Source: Sphagnum compactum
Lineage: Eukaryota > Bryophyta > Sphagnopsida > Sphagnales
Direction: 5' to 3'
Assembly: GCA_965153455.1 (NCBI GenBank)
Contig: OZ234499.1
Location: 1,984,001 to 2,048,000, forward strand
DNA length: 64,000 nucleotides
Shown: piece by piece, positions 11,761-23,802 of the stretch
Layout: each line of letters opens with the position of its first letter
Position numbering within the stretch: position 1 is the first letter of the stretch
Made by a program: the position numbers and the translations under genes
Notes under the pieces: model-generated
The model's database searches: none
The model's input: only the letters and a program-made list of their open reading frames with translations
Told to the model about the DNA's origin: nothing

Positions 11761-13493
11761 ATTAATTAAAATTAGCTTTTTTCCCATTTTCATTTTGGTC
11801 GCATGTACTCGTACATATCTGCTGCTGAGAATCGCCAAATTTTCTCCAAATTATTATTAATTTTTATTTGATTTCACGGAGAGATAACCCCTCGTCCCAA
11901 ATCGAATATTTCCCAAACATGGTGGTAGGGAGGGGAAGTGGGTGGGTTTTAGCAAATTTTCTCCCTAGTTTAACTGAAATGAGGCCCCTCCATAAGACAA
12001 TGTAGTTAGATTTGGCAATTAAAAAAAATAAATGAAAGTAAAACACATTTTAGTATCTTTCCTATATTTCAGTTACCTACCAGAACTTAGTATCAAATTT
12101 GGTGGTTTTAAAATAATAATAATAATAATTTTCTTTTAAATTTGGCAATTAAAAAACCTACAAATTGATACATTCTTTTCCATTTTAAGAAATCACCATT
12201 TGGCACCAAAAAAAAAAAATTGGACCCAAAACAATAAAATGTAACCATGCCAAACATTAGTAATAAAAAAGTAGCTAAAGCTATTGTTTAACTCAACTTA
12301 AGATGGAAGATGTTTACATTTTTGAAAGGTAATGTAAAGTTTTTAACAACAACAAAAAAATAAAAATAAAAATTTTAAAGACCAAAACTAAAAATGAAGG
12401 ACCTTCGAACCTTTTTATATCTCAAGTAGTGTTCACATAGTAGTGTAAAATTAAATGGAGGAATTGATATGTTGGGTGTTGATATGATGATAAAACCTTT
12501 CCTTTTGCTTCTAATTGTTTTAGAAGGTAAATTCTCACCTAAATTGCTCCTAAGGGAGTTTCATCCCTAGTTTTGGATTTGGCTTTACTTGGGCCTTGAG
12601 ACAAGGGTGGGGGGGGTCAAACAAGGGTTCAAAGTCTTGAGAACTTTAGAGATAGCTCTGATTATATGTCTATCATTAGTTGGGGGGAGGGTTTTTAGGG
12701 TTTAGTTTATGGGTAACCCATAAACCCTAATATGGGTAAGGCACTACCCACACCCCATAAACTACCCCATATTATGTATGGTTTGGTAGTTTATGTATAA
12801 TATGGGGAGAGCTTGGCAACCCCATTTTATTATTATAAACTACTCACATAGCAGGGTCGTTCATGTTCAAACGAATAATGAAATTATTTTTGGAAATTAA
12901 GGTTTATCCCTCCAAAAATTAATACATTGAAATTTTGGTTTTTTTTCTTGTTGTTTTTTTTTTTTTTTTTGGAAATTTTTTTTTCATTTTTCCATTGAAG
13001 GCAACAATTTCCCATGGAAGATGGGATGCATCACCTTAAACCTAATCTTGTACCCTAAATCTTACGTAGTGTGTCTTTACATAGTGGTGCATATATCTTT
13101 GTACTTAGTATGTCTTTTGCTAATTTCACATGTGTGTGACGGCAAAGCAACAGTTTGCAGAGTTTCTAGAAAAAAGCAATTTGCTTACATGGGGTGTGAC
13201 ACTTTAGACATGGTCACAATGCAAACTGTACAATCCTTCCTTGGAATTCTGAATGATTTTTTTCCTTTATTTTAATATACTTTTTCAACTTTAGCTTTTT
13301 TATCATGATATTTTTCCCTTTTTTTTTGGGGTCTTTTATTTATTTATTTATTTATTATTATTTTCTGACAAACCTATACTATACTATTTTTGAGGTGCAT
13401 CATCTATTTGGCATTCTGTCAGTAACAAGTATTTTTGGCTTAGGGGATTTTAATGGGTTTGCTTAAAATAAAAGAGAAATTGCAGTAGACCCA
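11761..13493. other. intergenic, AT-rich with palindromic patch
   Basis: No gene seen. Long A and T runs and ATA/AAT repeats dominate. 12700-12815 holds several perfect short inverted repeats (listed separately). 13335-13355 is a (TTTA)n microsatellite. Confidence 0.5.
12706..12808. repeat. clustered inverted repeats
   Basis: A palindrome TTTATGGGT-A-ACCCATAAA lies at about 12706-12724. A second, 11-bp inverted repeat (cataaactacc 12756-12766; ggtagtttatg 12785-12795) overlaps a third (ccccatattat; ataatatgggg). These could extrude as nested hairpins or be the core of a decayed MITE. Confidence 0.7.
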
Positions 13494-14261
13494 TCTTATA
13501 TATAAAGTACCTTGTCCGTCCGTGCGTCTGTGACCACTGGACGCAGAGAAAAGTGATGTATATAACTGGACGCAGACTGTCTGTGTGTCTGTCTGTCTGT
13601 GTGTCCAGGTCCTGAAACCCAAGGTCTGCGTCCAGGTCCTGAAACCCAGGTCCTCCGTCCGTCGAGGTCCTGAAAGTCGAGGTCTTCTCCGTCGGTCGAG
13701 GTCCTGAAACCCAGATCCCAAATTGTAAAAGTAAAATAACCACCCAAAAACCTGCCTGGCTCCTCTTTTCCGGGTTTTCGTGAAACCCGGCAGTTCTGTG
13801 CACGAAAACCCGGCAGTTCTGTGATTATGCGGATGAAATATTATGTATTTGTAGTTCCGTCCAATTAGGAGGAATGATTTGTGCATGAAATATTAAAGAT
13901 TTTGTAGTTTTGTCCGCTTAGAGTTTTGGATGGATGACAGCTCTGTGCACGAAAACCCGGGAGTTCTGTGATTATGCGGATGAAATATTATGTATTTGTA
14001 GTTCCGTCCAATTAGGAGGAATGATTTATGCATGAAATATTAAAGATTTTGTAGTTTTGTCCGCTTAGAGTTTTGGATGGATGATTATGCAGGTGAAAAT
14101 ATTACGTATTTAGAGTTCCATCTAATTAGGAGTTCTGGATGGATTGAAATATTATGTATTTATATAATTCTATCCACTGAGGGGTTCTGAATGGAGGATT
14201 ATGTGGACTCCCAGTTTTTTCCCATGCCGTGTCGTGCCTTGCAGGCACGGGAGCCCACTAG
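13494..14261 (+). mobile_element. short non-autonomous Helitron
   Basis: A 768-bp element with Helitron termini. The 5' end is TCTTATATATAAAGTACC, preceded by A (13493). The 3' end is CTAG, followed by T (14262). A perfect 7-bp stem hairpin (cgtgcct 14233-14239, loop tgc, aggcacg 14243-14249) lies just before the terminus. No target duplication, as expected for rolling-circle insertion between A and T. The interior holds about 30-bp repeats of 'aggtcctgaaaccca' (13607, 13634, 13665, 13699) and a 147-bp tandem duplication (from 13801 and 13948) with decayed partial copies to about 14200. No Rep/helicase coding and no recognisable captured gene. Confidence 0.88.
13801..14085. repeat. 147-bp tandem duplication inside the Helitron
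   Basis: Copies begin 'cacgaaaacccggcagttct' at 13801 and 'cacgaaaacccgggagttct' at 13948 and are almost identical for about 137 bp. Two shorter, diverged partial copies follow to about 14200. Confidence 0.92.
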
Positions 14262-14522
14262 TCATAATAGGAACAACTAAGAAACATCTCAATGAGCTTC
14301 TCTTCCTTTTTCCTATAATAAGTTTAGTTCTCTTGAATGCTCTAAGTCTCTCTCATGTTAACTTCAATGTCATTAGTTATGCTGAAGCTTATTTTGAGCA
14401 TGCCCCAATCAGATCTATTTTCCCCTCTTTTTATTTCAAATTTGAAAAATGCTTCTATCCTCCTCACCAAAATAAATTTTGATGGGTAAGTTTAGAGTAT
14501 TTCATGGAGACTACTCCATCAT

Positions 14523-15346
14523 TGTGTGGGTATATTGCTTTTAATATATCAACTAGATAAGGGTAAATACAAAAAAATAAAAATTATATATATATATAAG
14601 TCAAGTAAAGGTGCATATGTTTTTAAAATTCAAAGTGGGTAAGGGAAGAAATGCTTTGCAAAATTATCAATCCAGGTAAGGGTAAAGATAAGTGATGAAT
14701 ATTCACCCTACCTATTTGTAGAGTAATGGTATTTCATGATTTATCGTATGCATATCATGTGGGCATAAGTGGGTAAATGTACACTGAGAAAAATATTTAC
14801 GCAAGTATGACATATTTGAAAGTGAAGAAAGACACTTGTGCAATTGGCATAGCGAACATGAATGCATGAAATTTTAGAAATTTTCAAAAAAATTAAAAGT
14901 ATAACAACTTGATTAATAATGTCAAAAACACATTCAAAGCATTTTTAATGGCAAATGGTATAAAATTTAGAGGGGTGCCAAAATAATTAATGAATAAAAT
15001 TAAAACATACAATGCAAACATATTCAATAGTTAGTCACCATAATTCAAACAATTCCATTAGAACCACATGTATTTCAAAATATGCAAGTGCATTATGTTA
15101 TACAATGGTTTTGGCACATACCTTGTATTTATTATCTTCAAGACAATTACCCTCCGGTAGAAAAGGGCAAACCTCAACTATATATTAGTTACGTAAATAA
15201 ATATAAGGTAAATCTAAAAATTCACCAACTAGGTAAGGTAATGAAAAGGGTACTTAAATCTTTTACCAACTAGATAGTGTGTATATTATCGTTATATACT
15301 CATGAGTATATCAAGGTAATCATTTTTACCCACCCAACACTAGCAA
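14523..15346. mobile_element. putative hAT-like non-autonomous element, copy 1
   Basis: AT-rich element rich in GGTAAG/TTACC motifs. The right end (ttacccacccaacactag) is inversely similar to the left ends of related copies at 27532 (agtgttggtcaggta) and about 42019 (agtgttgggcatgtagg). The left end aligns with the 27.5-kb copy over 'gggtatattg...taatatatca..gggtaagggtaa'. TIRs of CAGTG/TAGTG type suggest the hAT superfamily, but I could not define an 8-bp target duplication. No coding sequence. Confidence 0.5.
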
Positions 15347-16053
15347 ACTAGTATTAACCAGCTCTTACATTTTTTCACTACCAAGTGGGTGGTGGGTTAA
15401 TTTTAAATTGATGCAAATGGAAGACCAAAAGAAAAGGTCTAACATCTTACATCAAACACCTCATTAATCACCAATAACGTGAACATCAAGAAGCCAATAA
15501 TGAAGGATCACATTTCTCCTTGAACAAATAAAGGATGATCAATAACTCATATATTCATGTTATTTAGGATTATCAAATGTGCACAAAATAAGTAAGCAAT
15601 TTCTTTCTTAAACAACACATTTTTTAACTTTAAAAAAAAATCAATTTTACAATATCTGGTTAAGTTCATTCTATGTTTCATTAAATTTTAACAAAACTTG
15701 AACAATTTATCATGGTGAAAATGGTAAACCCACAACAATAAATGACATTGGGATCACAATGAATGAAAATGAACAAGGACTAATTGTTACAAATGTAGTG
15801 AATTTCATTGATAACTAAATTCATTCATTAATATCTAATTCATTGGGTTAACTTTTTAGTTCCTAAACTAGTTAGGAGTTTAAGCTAATCCACCTAAACT
15901 AGGTGACTTAACATATTAGTATAAGTTAAGAAGCCTAGCTTAGATGGTTAAGCTACTAAGTCACCTAAGTTTTAAAAGTGCCTTAAGTAGCCTAGATTAG
16001 GCACCTAGGCAATTTATTTGGCCTAAACACCCAAATTACTTATCTGAAACTAG

Positions 16054-16125
16054 TTTACAAGAGTTAGGATTTGATCCTTTCACCTTCAATTTGAAAAACA
16101 AACTTTTTACTAAGACACCAACTTT
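16054..16125 (-). repeat. tRNA-like (SINE-like) segment, copy 1
   Basis: Read on the minus strand, it runs from 'GGTGTCTTAGTAAAAAG' (A-box-like) to 'AAGGATCAAATCC' (B-box-like), with the spacing of a tRNA-derived SINE head. It is related to segments at 17013-17080 and 22010-22085. No functional tRNA fold is claimed. Confidence 0.4.
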
Positions 16126-17012
16126 TACATGAAATAATTTGTCACCACATTTTAATAAAGGTTTTTTCTATATTACCTCAGCAGCCTATTGAACTTACCT
16201 AAAGATGGTTTGTGCATTAGCCTAAAGCTTGAGCTTGGAGCTTTAAGCTTAAAACTTAATGTGATTTTGATCCACCTACATGGATGAATGATTTCATATG
16301 GATGAATTTCATTTATGAATTGGATTAAATAAATAAATCATTGGGTTAAAATTCATCCATGATTGTAAGATTTTCATTTGTTGTCCAAGTATTAATATTT
16401 CAACTTGAATGTTATTTAATAATGATGGATAATATGACTCCAAGGAAAAATATGATGAGGGAACAAAATAATTTTTAAAATTTTGTTTTTAAAAATTATT
16501 TTCATCAACACTGTTAAACAATTAAAAAAATGTTATCATTGGATGAGTGTTTACCCCCCCCAATTGTTGTCAACAACATTCATTACATCAAAATGCGTCT
16601 TAGTTCACTCTGGGCTTCACTAGATTCTAAATGAATTTGGACATTTTTACCTAGTGAAATTGTTTAACCCCTAGTGAACAGGGACAAGTTGCTATGGACA
16701 ATGAATTGTTTCATTAATACCTAGTGAAACAAGGTTACTTTCAAGTGAAATATAAATTTATCAAATCATTCACTTGTTAGTTAATTAACTAGCCAGCATG
16801 GAAATCAATTAAAATTAAATTATTTAATATATAATATTATTGATAATTTCATGATTCAGCTTATGATTTATTGACACGTGTCACTACCTAAGTTAGGTTT
16901 AAAACCTAACCTATGTAAGTAGGCCACTAATAAACCTAGACACTTATTCTAAGGAACTAAATAGGAAAATATTCGGTCAATTTACATTGTTAAACACACA
17001 CAACATCATTTA

Positions 17013-17080
17013 TGAGGTTTGATCCCTTGACCTTCATAATCGAGGCAAACACCCCTACCATCAAGTCACCTCACTTATTG
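17013..17080 (-). repeat. tRNA-like (SINE-like) segment, copy 2
   Basis: The best preserved of three. On the minus strand 'GGTGACTTGATGGTAGGGG' resembles an RNA polymerase III A box and 'GGTCAAGGGATCAAACC' a B box about 35 nt downstream. Such segments are typical of tRNA-derived plant SINE heads. Confidence 0.45.
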
Positions 17081-17081
17081 T

Positions 17082-17193
17082 AATAATATGTTACATTACA
17101 TTTTATTTATCAAATACTTCATTTTAAACATTATAACAATAATATGTTACATTACATTTTATTTATCAAATACTTCATTTCAAACATTATAAA
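17082..17193. repeat. 56-bp tandem pair
   Basis: 'aataatatgttacattacat' occurs at 17082 and 17138, and each is followed by 'tttatttatcaaatacttca': two near-identical units. Confidence 0.9.
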
Positions 17194-17989
17194 AACATAA
17201 ACTTTGAAAATTCATATCTTATTGAGATTTTGTTCAAATGAAATCATTTGAGTTTACTTTTTTTTTAATTTCAAAAATGTACATAATTACATTTATTTCC
17301 TTTTGAAAGTGTAAAATCATTTGAACAAAAAATAAATTGAATATCATTATTCAATAACATTTCAATGACCATTCTTTTGAATTTTTTTTAATAATAAATG
17401 GATAAGATTTTTGTTAATATAATAATACTACTTATGTTAAGCTACTTTCAATTATTATATGACTATTTTTATCAATTTAAATTATTTCACCCTACATTAT
17501 TTACGGCTATTTATGGTTATTTTCAATTATTTTTAGCTATTTTTTATTATTTCACCTTAGGCTACTTTTGGTTATTTTAAGTTATTTTTGGTTATTTTAA
17601 CTTGTTTCACCTTAAGTTATTTTCGACTATTTTAAGTTATTTTTGGCTATTTTATGTTAATTTTGGCTATTGTAAATTATTTCACTTTATGTTATTTGCA
17701 GCTATTATAAGTTACTTTTGACTATTTTAAGTTATTTCATCTTAGGACTTTTTAATTATGTGAGGCTATTATTGGTTACTTTTGCTTATTAAAGTATATT
17801 TCACCTTATGTTATTATTAACAATTCTAGGTTATTGTAGGCTATTTCACCTCAAGTTACTTTTGTCTATTATAGATTATTTCACTTAGATTATTTTTGGC
17901 AATCCTAAACAATTTTAATATATGGTTATTGGTTTTTTTTTTATTGGGGCTATTGGTGGTTATTAATAGCTATTGGTACCTATTCTATT

Positions 17990-18620
17990 TGTGACTATTA
18001 ATGGTTATTTTATTGGTGGTTATTAGTGGTTATTAGCGGTTATTCTATTAATGGTTAGTGATGGTTATTTTATTAATGGTTATTGATGTTTATTCTATTA
18101 ATGGTTATTGATGGTTATTCTATTAATGGTTATTGATGGTTATTCTATTAATGGTTATTGATGGTTATTCTATTAATGGTTATTGATGTTTATTCTATTA
18201 ATGGTTATTGATGTTTATTCTATTAATGGTTATTGATGTTTATTCTATTAATGGTTATTGATGGTTATTTTATTAATAGTTATTAGTAGTTATTTTATTG
18301 GTGGCTACTGGTGGCTATTCTATTAATGGCTACTGGTGGCTATTTTATTAATGGCTATTAGTGGCTATTTTATTAATGGCTATTAGTGGCTATTTTATTA
18401 ATGGCTATTAGTGGCTATTCTATTAATGGCTATTAGTGGCTATTCTATTAATGGCTATTGGTTGCTATTATATTAATAGTTATTGATGATTATTTTATTA
18501 ATGGCAATGGGTGGTTAATATATTGTAAGCCATTGGTTGTTATTTTATTGGTGACTATTTTATTGGTGACTATCAATGGTTATTGATGGATATTCTATTG
18601 GTGGCCATTAGTGGCTATTT
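17990..18620. repeat. 25-bp minisatellite
   Basis: 'tattctatta' recurs at 18091, 18116, 18141, 18166, 18191, 18216 and 18241, exactly every 25 bp. Units are of the form tattctattaatggttattgatggt. From about 18290 the same period continues with a diverged unit (aatggctattagtggct). Roughly 25 units in total, all degenerate copies of one theme. Confidence 0.95.
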
Positions 18621-21600
18621 TATTAATGGTTATTGGTGGTTATTATATTATAATTTATTGTTGGTTATTATATGGTATATTACGACTATTGATGATTATT
18701 CTATTATAAATAATTGTTGGATATTATATGTTATAATATCATAGGTTATTGATAATCATTATATTGTACGATATTTTAAATTATTTCTCATAGTTTATTA
18801 TTTTATTCTAAAATATTTGATTTTAGATCATTATTATATTATATTATATTCTAAATTATTATACTTAGGATAAAATAATTTATAATAACATAAAGTTTAT
18901 TTGACCTTGAATAACTTAAAGTATAACTTGAAATAACATAATTTAATTTAAAATAAAATAACCTAAGGTATTACCTAAGGTTAGTTGAATAGTTTAATTT
19001 ATAATAACTTAAAAGCTTATAATAAGCTAGTTAAAATACCTTAGGTAAAATAACGTATAATAATTTAGGGTACAATAATATATAATAGCCTATAATAACT
19101 TATAATAACATAAGGTATAAATTAAAATAATTAAAGTAGCTTAAAATAATATAAGATATATCATAAAATAACATGTATAGAATATTTTTAAAAACATAAA
19201 ACTAAACCTATTTATTATAATAAATGATAATAATGAATTATGTTAATTAGTAATAAAACATGATATTTACATAGTGATATTATAGTGAAATAACGTTCAG
19301 TAGGGTGAAACCAATAAAATGCAATGAACTTATTTTATTTTAAAAATCCCATAGTGATTTAGGTTAGTGAACTGCACCCCACTTTTGTAGTAGTGATTAT
19401 ACATGTATTTTATGAAAACCTAAAACACCTTGAAAATAAATAATTATTAAAAACAACCCCATTGTCATCTATGATAATACATTGTTTGAAAGAAGTTAAT
19501 TAAGGTGTTTGAAATTGAATTTTTGTTTATTTCAAAAACTCATTGTCAACAATGACAATAGGTAGTTTAAAGATACGTAAAACATTCAAAACTCATTGTT
19601 GTCAACAACAGTAGTTAGATTTGATGAAGGTTGTGGCACCCTTGAAAAGGAATGAAAAAAAATCCCCCATTGTTGCCCATGACATTTATAAATAGGTTTG
19701 AAGGAAGTCGTGGCACCTTTGGAGAGGGAAAAATAAACCTAATGTTGTCAACAACATTAGGTCAGTTTGCTTAGGGGGAAAAAAAAAACAACAATCATGG
19801 GGTGTTTGTTAGCATGATAATAGTAATATATTTAACACATATTGAAAATAATGACATTTAAAACCATAGCCATAAAATACATTTATAATGAAATTTACAT
19901 TATATTACTCAATAAATGTTATGTCATATAAAATTAAATTGTGTTTCATGAAGCTCTAGTTAATTAAAATTAAAGGAAAAAAAATTTCATTGATAAGAAC
20001 TTAGTGATAAAAATAAAACATTCATCCATAATTTTGATGGAATTTATATATATAAAAAACATGTAAATTCAAAAAAAATTCATCCATACATTGAATGAAT
20101 AAAATCATTCATCCATAATGAATATGAATGTTTACATTCATCCTCATGTTTGCTTTTAGGTTTACCTTATAACATTCATTTTGTGATTGAATTCTTGGGT
20201 TTTACTTGCATGTGTATAGGGAAAAAAACATTTTACCATCCCAAACTCCAACTCTAGGCTTAGGCTCTAGGGTCATGCAACAACTTGGCTCGAACTTACC
20301 TTAGTTAACCTACCCTAATATACACAAACCTAAATAAGTTAAACTAGCTTAAGGTCTACCTAGGCATGCATAAGGCCAACATAATTCTACCTAGGTTTAT
20401 TTAAGGGTTGACATAAAGGCTACAAAAAGTTACCTAGGCTACTTAATGATGACCTATAAAGTTTACTTAAAGATAACATAAGCTTGTTTAAAGCGTATCA
20501 GGAGCTACGATTGGAGTTATGTAGGCTACCTTAGGGCTTATGTAAACTACCTAAGGGATATCATAGGCTACCTTAGGTGTTGTTTACACTATGTAAAAGT
20601 TATTATAGGCTACACTAAAAGTTATGTAGGTTATTTGTAGAGGTTATTGTGTGTTAATTAAAAGTTATTAAAAGCTACCCTAGGGGTTTTGTAGGCCTAC
20701 CTAGGGATTATGTAGACCTATCTAAGAACTAATGTAAGATAAAAATTATGTAATTGTTTAAGCGTTATGTAATTAAATTACTTAGGGATTACATCAGTTG
20801 CCTAAGAGTTATGTAAATTATTTAAAAGTTATGAAAGCTACCTTAAGGGCTATGTTGGCTACCTTAGTAGTTTTGTAGGCTACATAAAGGTAACTATTGG
20901 AGGCTATCATGGGGGCTATGTAAGTACTTAAGGGCAAGTGCCATAGGTTATTTTAAGGGATATGTTAGATACTTAAAGCCTACCTAGGTTATAGAAGGAC
21001 TTGACTAGGGGCTACCTATGTTACCCAAGACCTACATAGGGAAAAGATAAGCCTACATATAGTGGGTTACATAGGTTACTTAAGGCCTACTTAAGGACAA
21101 CATAGTTTTATTTAAAAGCTATCATAGGTTGTCGTAAGGCTTATAAACCATGTAGGTTCTACCTAATGACTATGTAGGTTATTAAGGGGCTATGTAAGCT
21201 ACTTAATTAAGGTCTATGTAGGCTACCTAGGGGTTACCACCCTATGTATTTAAGAACATACAACCAGCCAATTTACTTATTTACAACCTATTTACCTACC
21301 TTTTTTTTGCTACTTACAACCTATGTAATAACAACATTAAAAACAATGTTTATTTATTTAGTGAATTATTTCAACTAATATTGAAGTAGTAGTGAAACAT
21401 GATGATTACATAATGACCTTATAATGACATAGTTTTAAACAAGGTGAAATGATTAAATTGGGGTAAATTTATTTCACTTTTAAAGCCTTATAATGATTTA
21501 AGTTAATGAACTACACCACACTTTTGTATTTATGCATTCAAACCTTCTAACATCAAGTGCAACATTAAGCCAATTTTCCTTTTAGAAATAATTATTAAGT

Positions 21601-22009
21601 TACAATCCTAAACAATGTTCCTTCCAAATTGCAAAAAAATCATATTTTCAACATTCTCACATTGATTGTTTCTACTACCATTACATTGTGTTTTAATTCA
21701 TTTTGTATTTCACTATATTTTGAATGAACTTGGATAAATTCACCATGGTGAAAATGGCCAACCCCTTAGTGAATTCACTAATAGTTAATTGAATTCACTA
21801 ATAATTGATTCATTATCTTAGCCTCCTAATTCATAATTAGGTGAAGTTAAACACTTTAAAATTTAGGTTAAGTTAAAAAACCTAAAAACTTAAGCTAAGC
21901 TAAATTAGGCATCTAAAAACTTAAGTTAAGTTAAGACCATTAGGAACCTAAGCTATGCACCTAAGAACCAAGGCCACCCAGCCCATCAACTTGAAATGCA
22001 AGTGTGAAG

Positions 22010-22085
22010 ATTCAGACCTTTCACCTCCCATCAATTCCATGCCTAACAAACATGTCTTTAACCATTGTATCAATATTTGAATAAG
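22010..22085 (-). repeat. tRNA-like (SINE-like) segment, copy 3
   Basis: Diverged copy of the segment at 17013-17080 ('cagacctttcacctcccatc' on the plus strand corresponds to 'gatcccttgaccttcataat'). It sits in the third copy of the 500-bp module. Confidence 0.35.
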
Positions 22086-22130
22086 TGAAATGATTTGTCA
22101 CCGCACATTACGATGCACATTCTTTTCATA

Positions 22131-23680
22131 TTTTTTGTGCAAGTCACAATAAGTTAATTTCCTATGTTAATCCCAATTTATTCATGGTTAATGTAAAATA
22201 TTTTAAATTATTCTTAAAGTTCGATATGCTAAGATTTTACGTTAATCCTAAGTTATTTTAAATTATTTTTGAATATTTTAAGATATCCACCTTATGTTAT
22301 TTTAGGCTATCGTACTTTATGATATTTTAAATTATTTTATGTTAGGCTATTTTCAATTTTTTGCTTACACAATTACATGATACACATTTTTTTTTAAAAA
22401 CTTGGGCTTTGTGGTGCTGCACACTATCAGTGCCGTTCAACCTTTATTTTTTTTTCCTTATGATGTGTTCTCATTTGGTTTTCAATATCTTGTTATTATT
22501 TATATTAATTGTAAATTCAATTTAAATTATATTAAACATTATATCCATGGTGGGTAAGGTAAAAAAGGGAGGTAATTATTTTTTTTAAAAAGGGGGGTAG
22601 TTATTAATAAAGGAATGGGATAGTTAAGCTTGAAAATGAAATAAGATTTTTTTTCATATCCCTACCGGTGGGCATGTAAAGGAATAAGATAAATATTAAG
22701 AAATGAGGTAGTTAAGTTGAGAAATGATAAAAAATAATTATGAGTTGACTCTAAAATTGTCCAATTGGAATTATGCAAAGTTGATCAAACCATAGATTCT
22801 ATGGGCCTACGAGAGATTATGCAAAATCACCTATATACCAGGTCCTCAAAATTTTGTCATTGGAATTAATTATTTTATAATATTCAACATTTCTACAAAT
22901 AATATACCCTGTCTAAGGGGCATTTTAGATGAGGGTCCAGTGTCGAATGCAATAGAGCAATTCTATTGGATGGGAGCCATAAAATTGGATCCATGGCCTT
23001 TAAACAAGGGTCCAAGACCAAAAAGTATCAAATAACCTACATGGCACGAATTTGGAGGGAAAATCAATTGATTTGGACCCCCCAAAAAAGGTGAAAAGAA
23101 GAGGAGCTCATGATTTGAAGAACCAAGATGCGAGCTAAGGTCCAAGGCAAGGTCCATCTCAAGGATTCAATTTGTTTCAAATGAGTGAGAATCAGTCCTT
23201 AGGAATTCGGACCCTGGACCCCCCATCTAAAGTGGACCTTATTAGTGTCCCCAAAGTAGAGCCCCAAGGGCTGCAAAGCAATAGGAAACAACATTTTTTT
23301 TTTCTGGCGAAATTTAGCTATTTTTCGACAAAGAAATTGAGAAATCTTTGGAATTTTTTGTTTTTTCTATTGTAAATTACGGCTAATTTTGCTCTTTTTT
23401 TTTGTTTTGGGTTAAATTTGACACTAAAAAAACACTGATAGGAAACCTCCAAACAGAACTAAGTTACTGCCTGTAGCCTTTTTTTTGCTGGCTAGATATA
23501 GCCAAAAAGCGCAATTAAAAATTAAAAGTGCTAAAATCAAGTGTTTTTTCTATCAAATATTAAGAAAAATCGCCAGACTCCTTTACATGGTTCAAGTAGG
23601 GTTAGCCAAAATACAAAAGGATGTTTGAAAACAATTTATTTTCAGACTTAGGTTGTAGCCAAATTTGGTTTTATTTTCCT
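22131..23680. other. intergenic, upstream of DiT1
   Basis: AT-rich DNA without a recognisable gene. 22900-23260 is of slightly higher GC with no coding match. 23470-23510 contains a small imperfect hairpin (ttttgctggcta / tagccaaaaa). GC rises sharply at about 23690, marking the DiT1 leader. No clear TATA box identified. Confidence 0.4.
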
Positions 23681-23802
23681 GTGGATGATCGCCACTTTAG
23701 CTAAATCTGCGGGGGTTGTGGTGTGCGCTTTGCCTGCCGCTCCTTACAAGGAGCGCGCAAGGCCTGCTGCTGCGAGTGAGCCTGTCGCGGGAGGTTCCGA
23801 TC

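Larger units (their letters stand above)
15600..22130. repeat. large degenerate repeat block
   Basis: About 6.5 kb without genes, built from self-similar modules. Three diverged direct copies of a 500-bp module begin near 15664, 16604 and 21696 (shared 'gttcattctatgtttcact'-like start). Copies 1 and 3 also share 'catggtgaaaatgg'. All three contain a tRNA-like segment. A second module ('ttagtgaactgcaccccactttt') is at 19255-19410 and 21395-21540. 17400-18760 is GT-rich (ggttatttta), while 18860-19250 shows the complementary AC-rich text (aataacttaaa). 16270-16320 (tggatgaatgatttcatatg) recurs inverted at 20060-20125. 20300-21250 is a run of 'ctaccttaggggttatgtagg' variants. It looks like a decayed composite or fold-back element. 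Confidence 0.6.

Noticed and set aside
23716-23802. DiT1 start at the upstream ATG (MWCALCLPLL)
   Set aside because: The 29 extra residues are Leu/Arg/Cys-rich and unlike known transit peptide beginnings; MAAAAAMASAG at 23803 is more typical. Kept as an alternative in the DiT1 entry.
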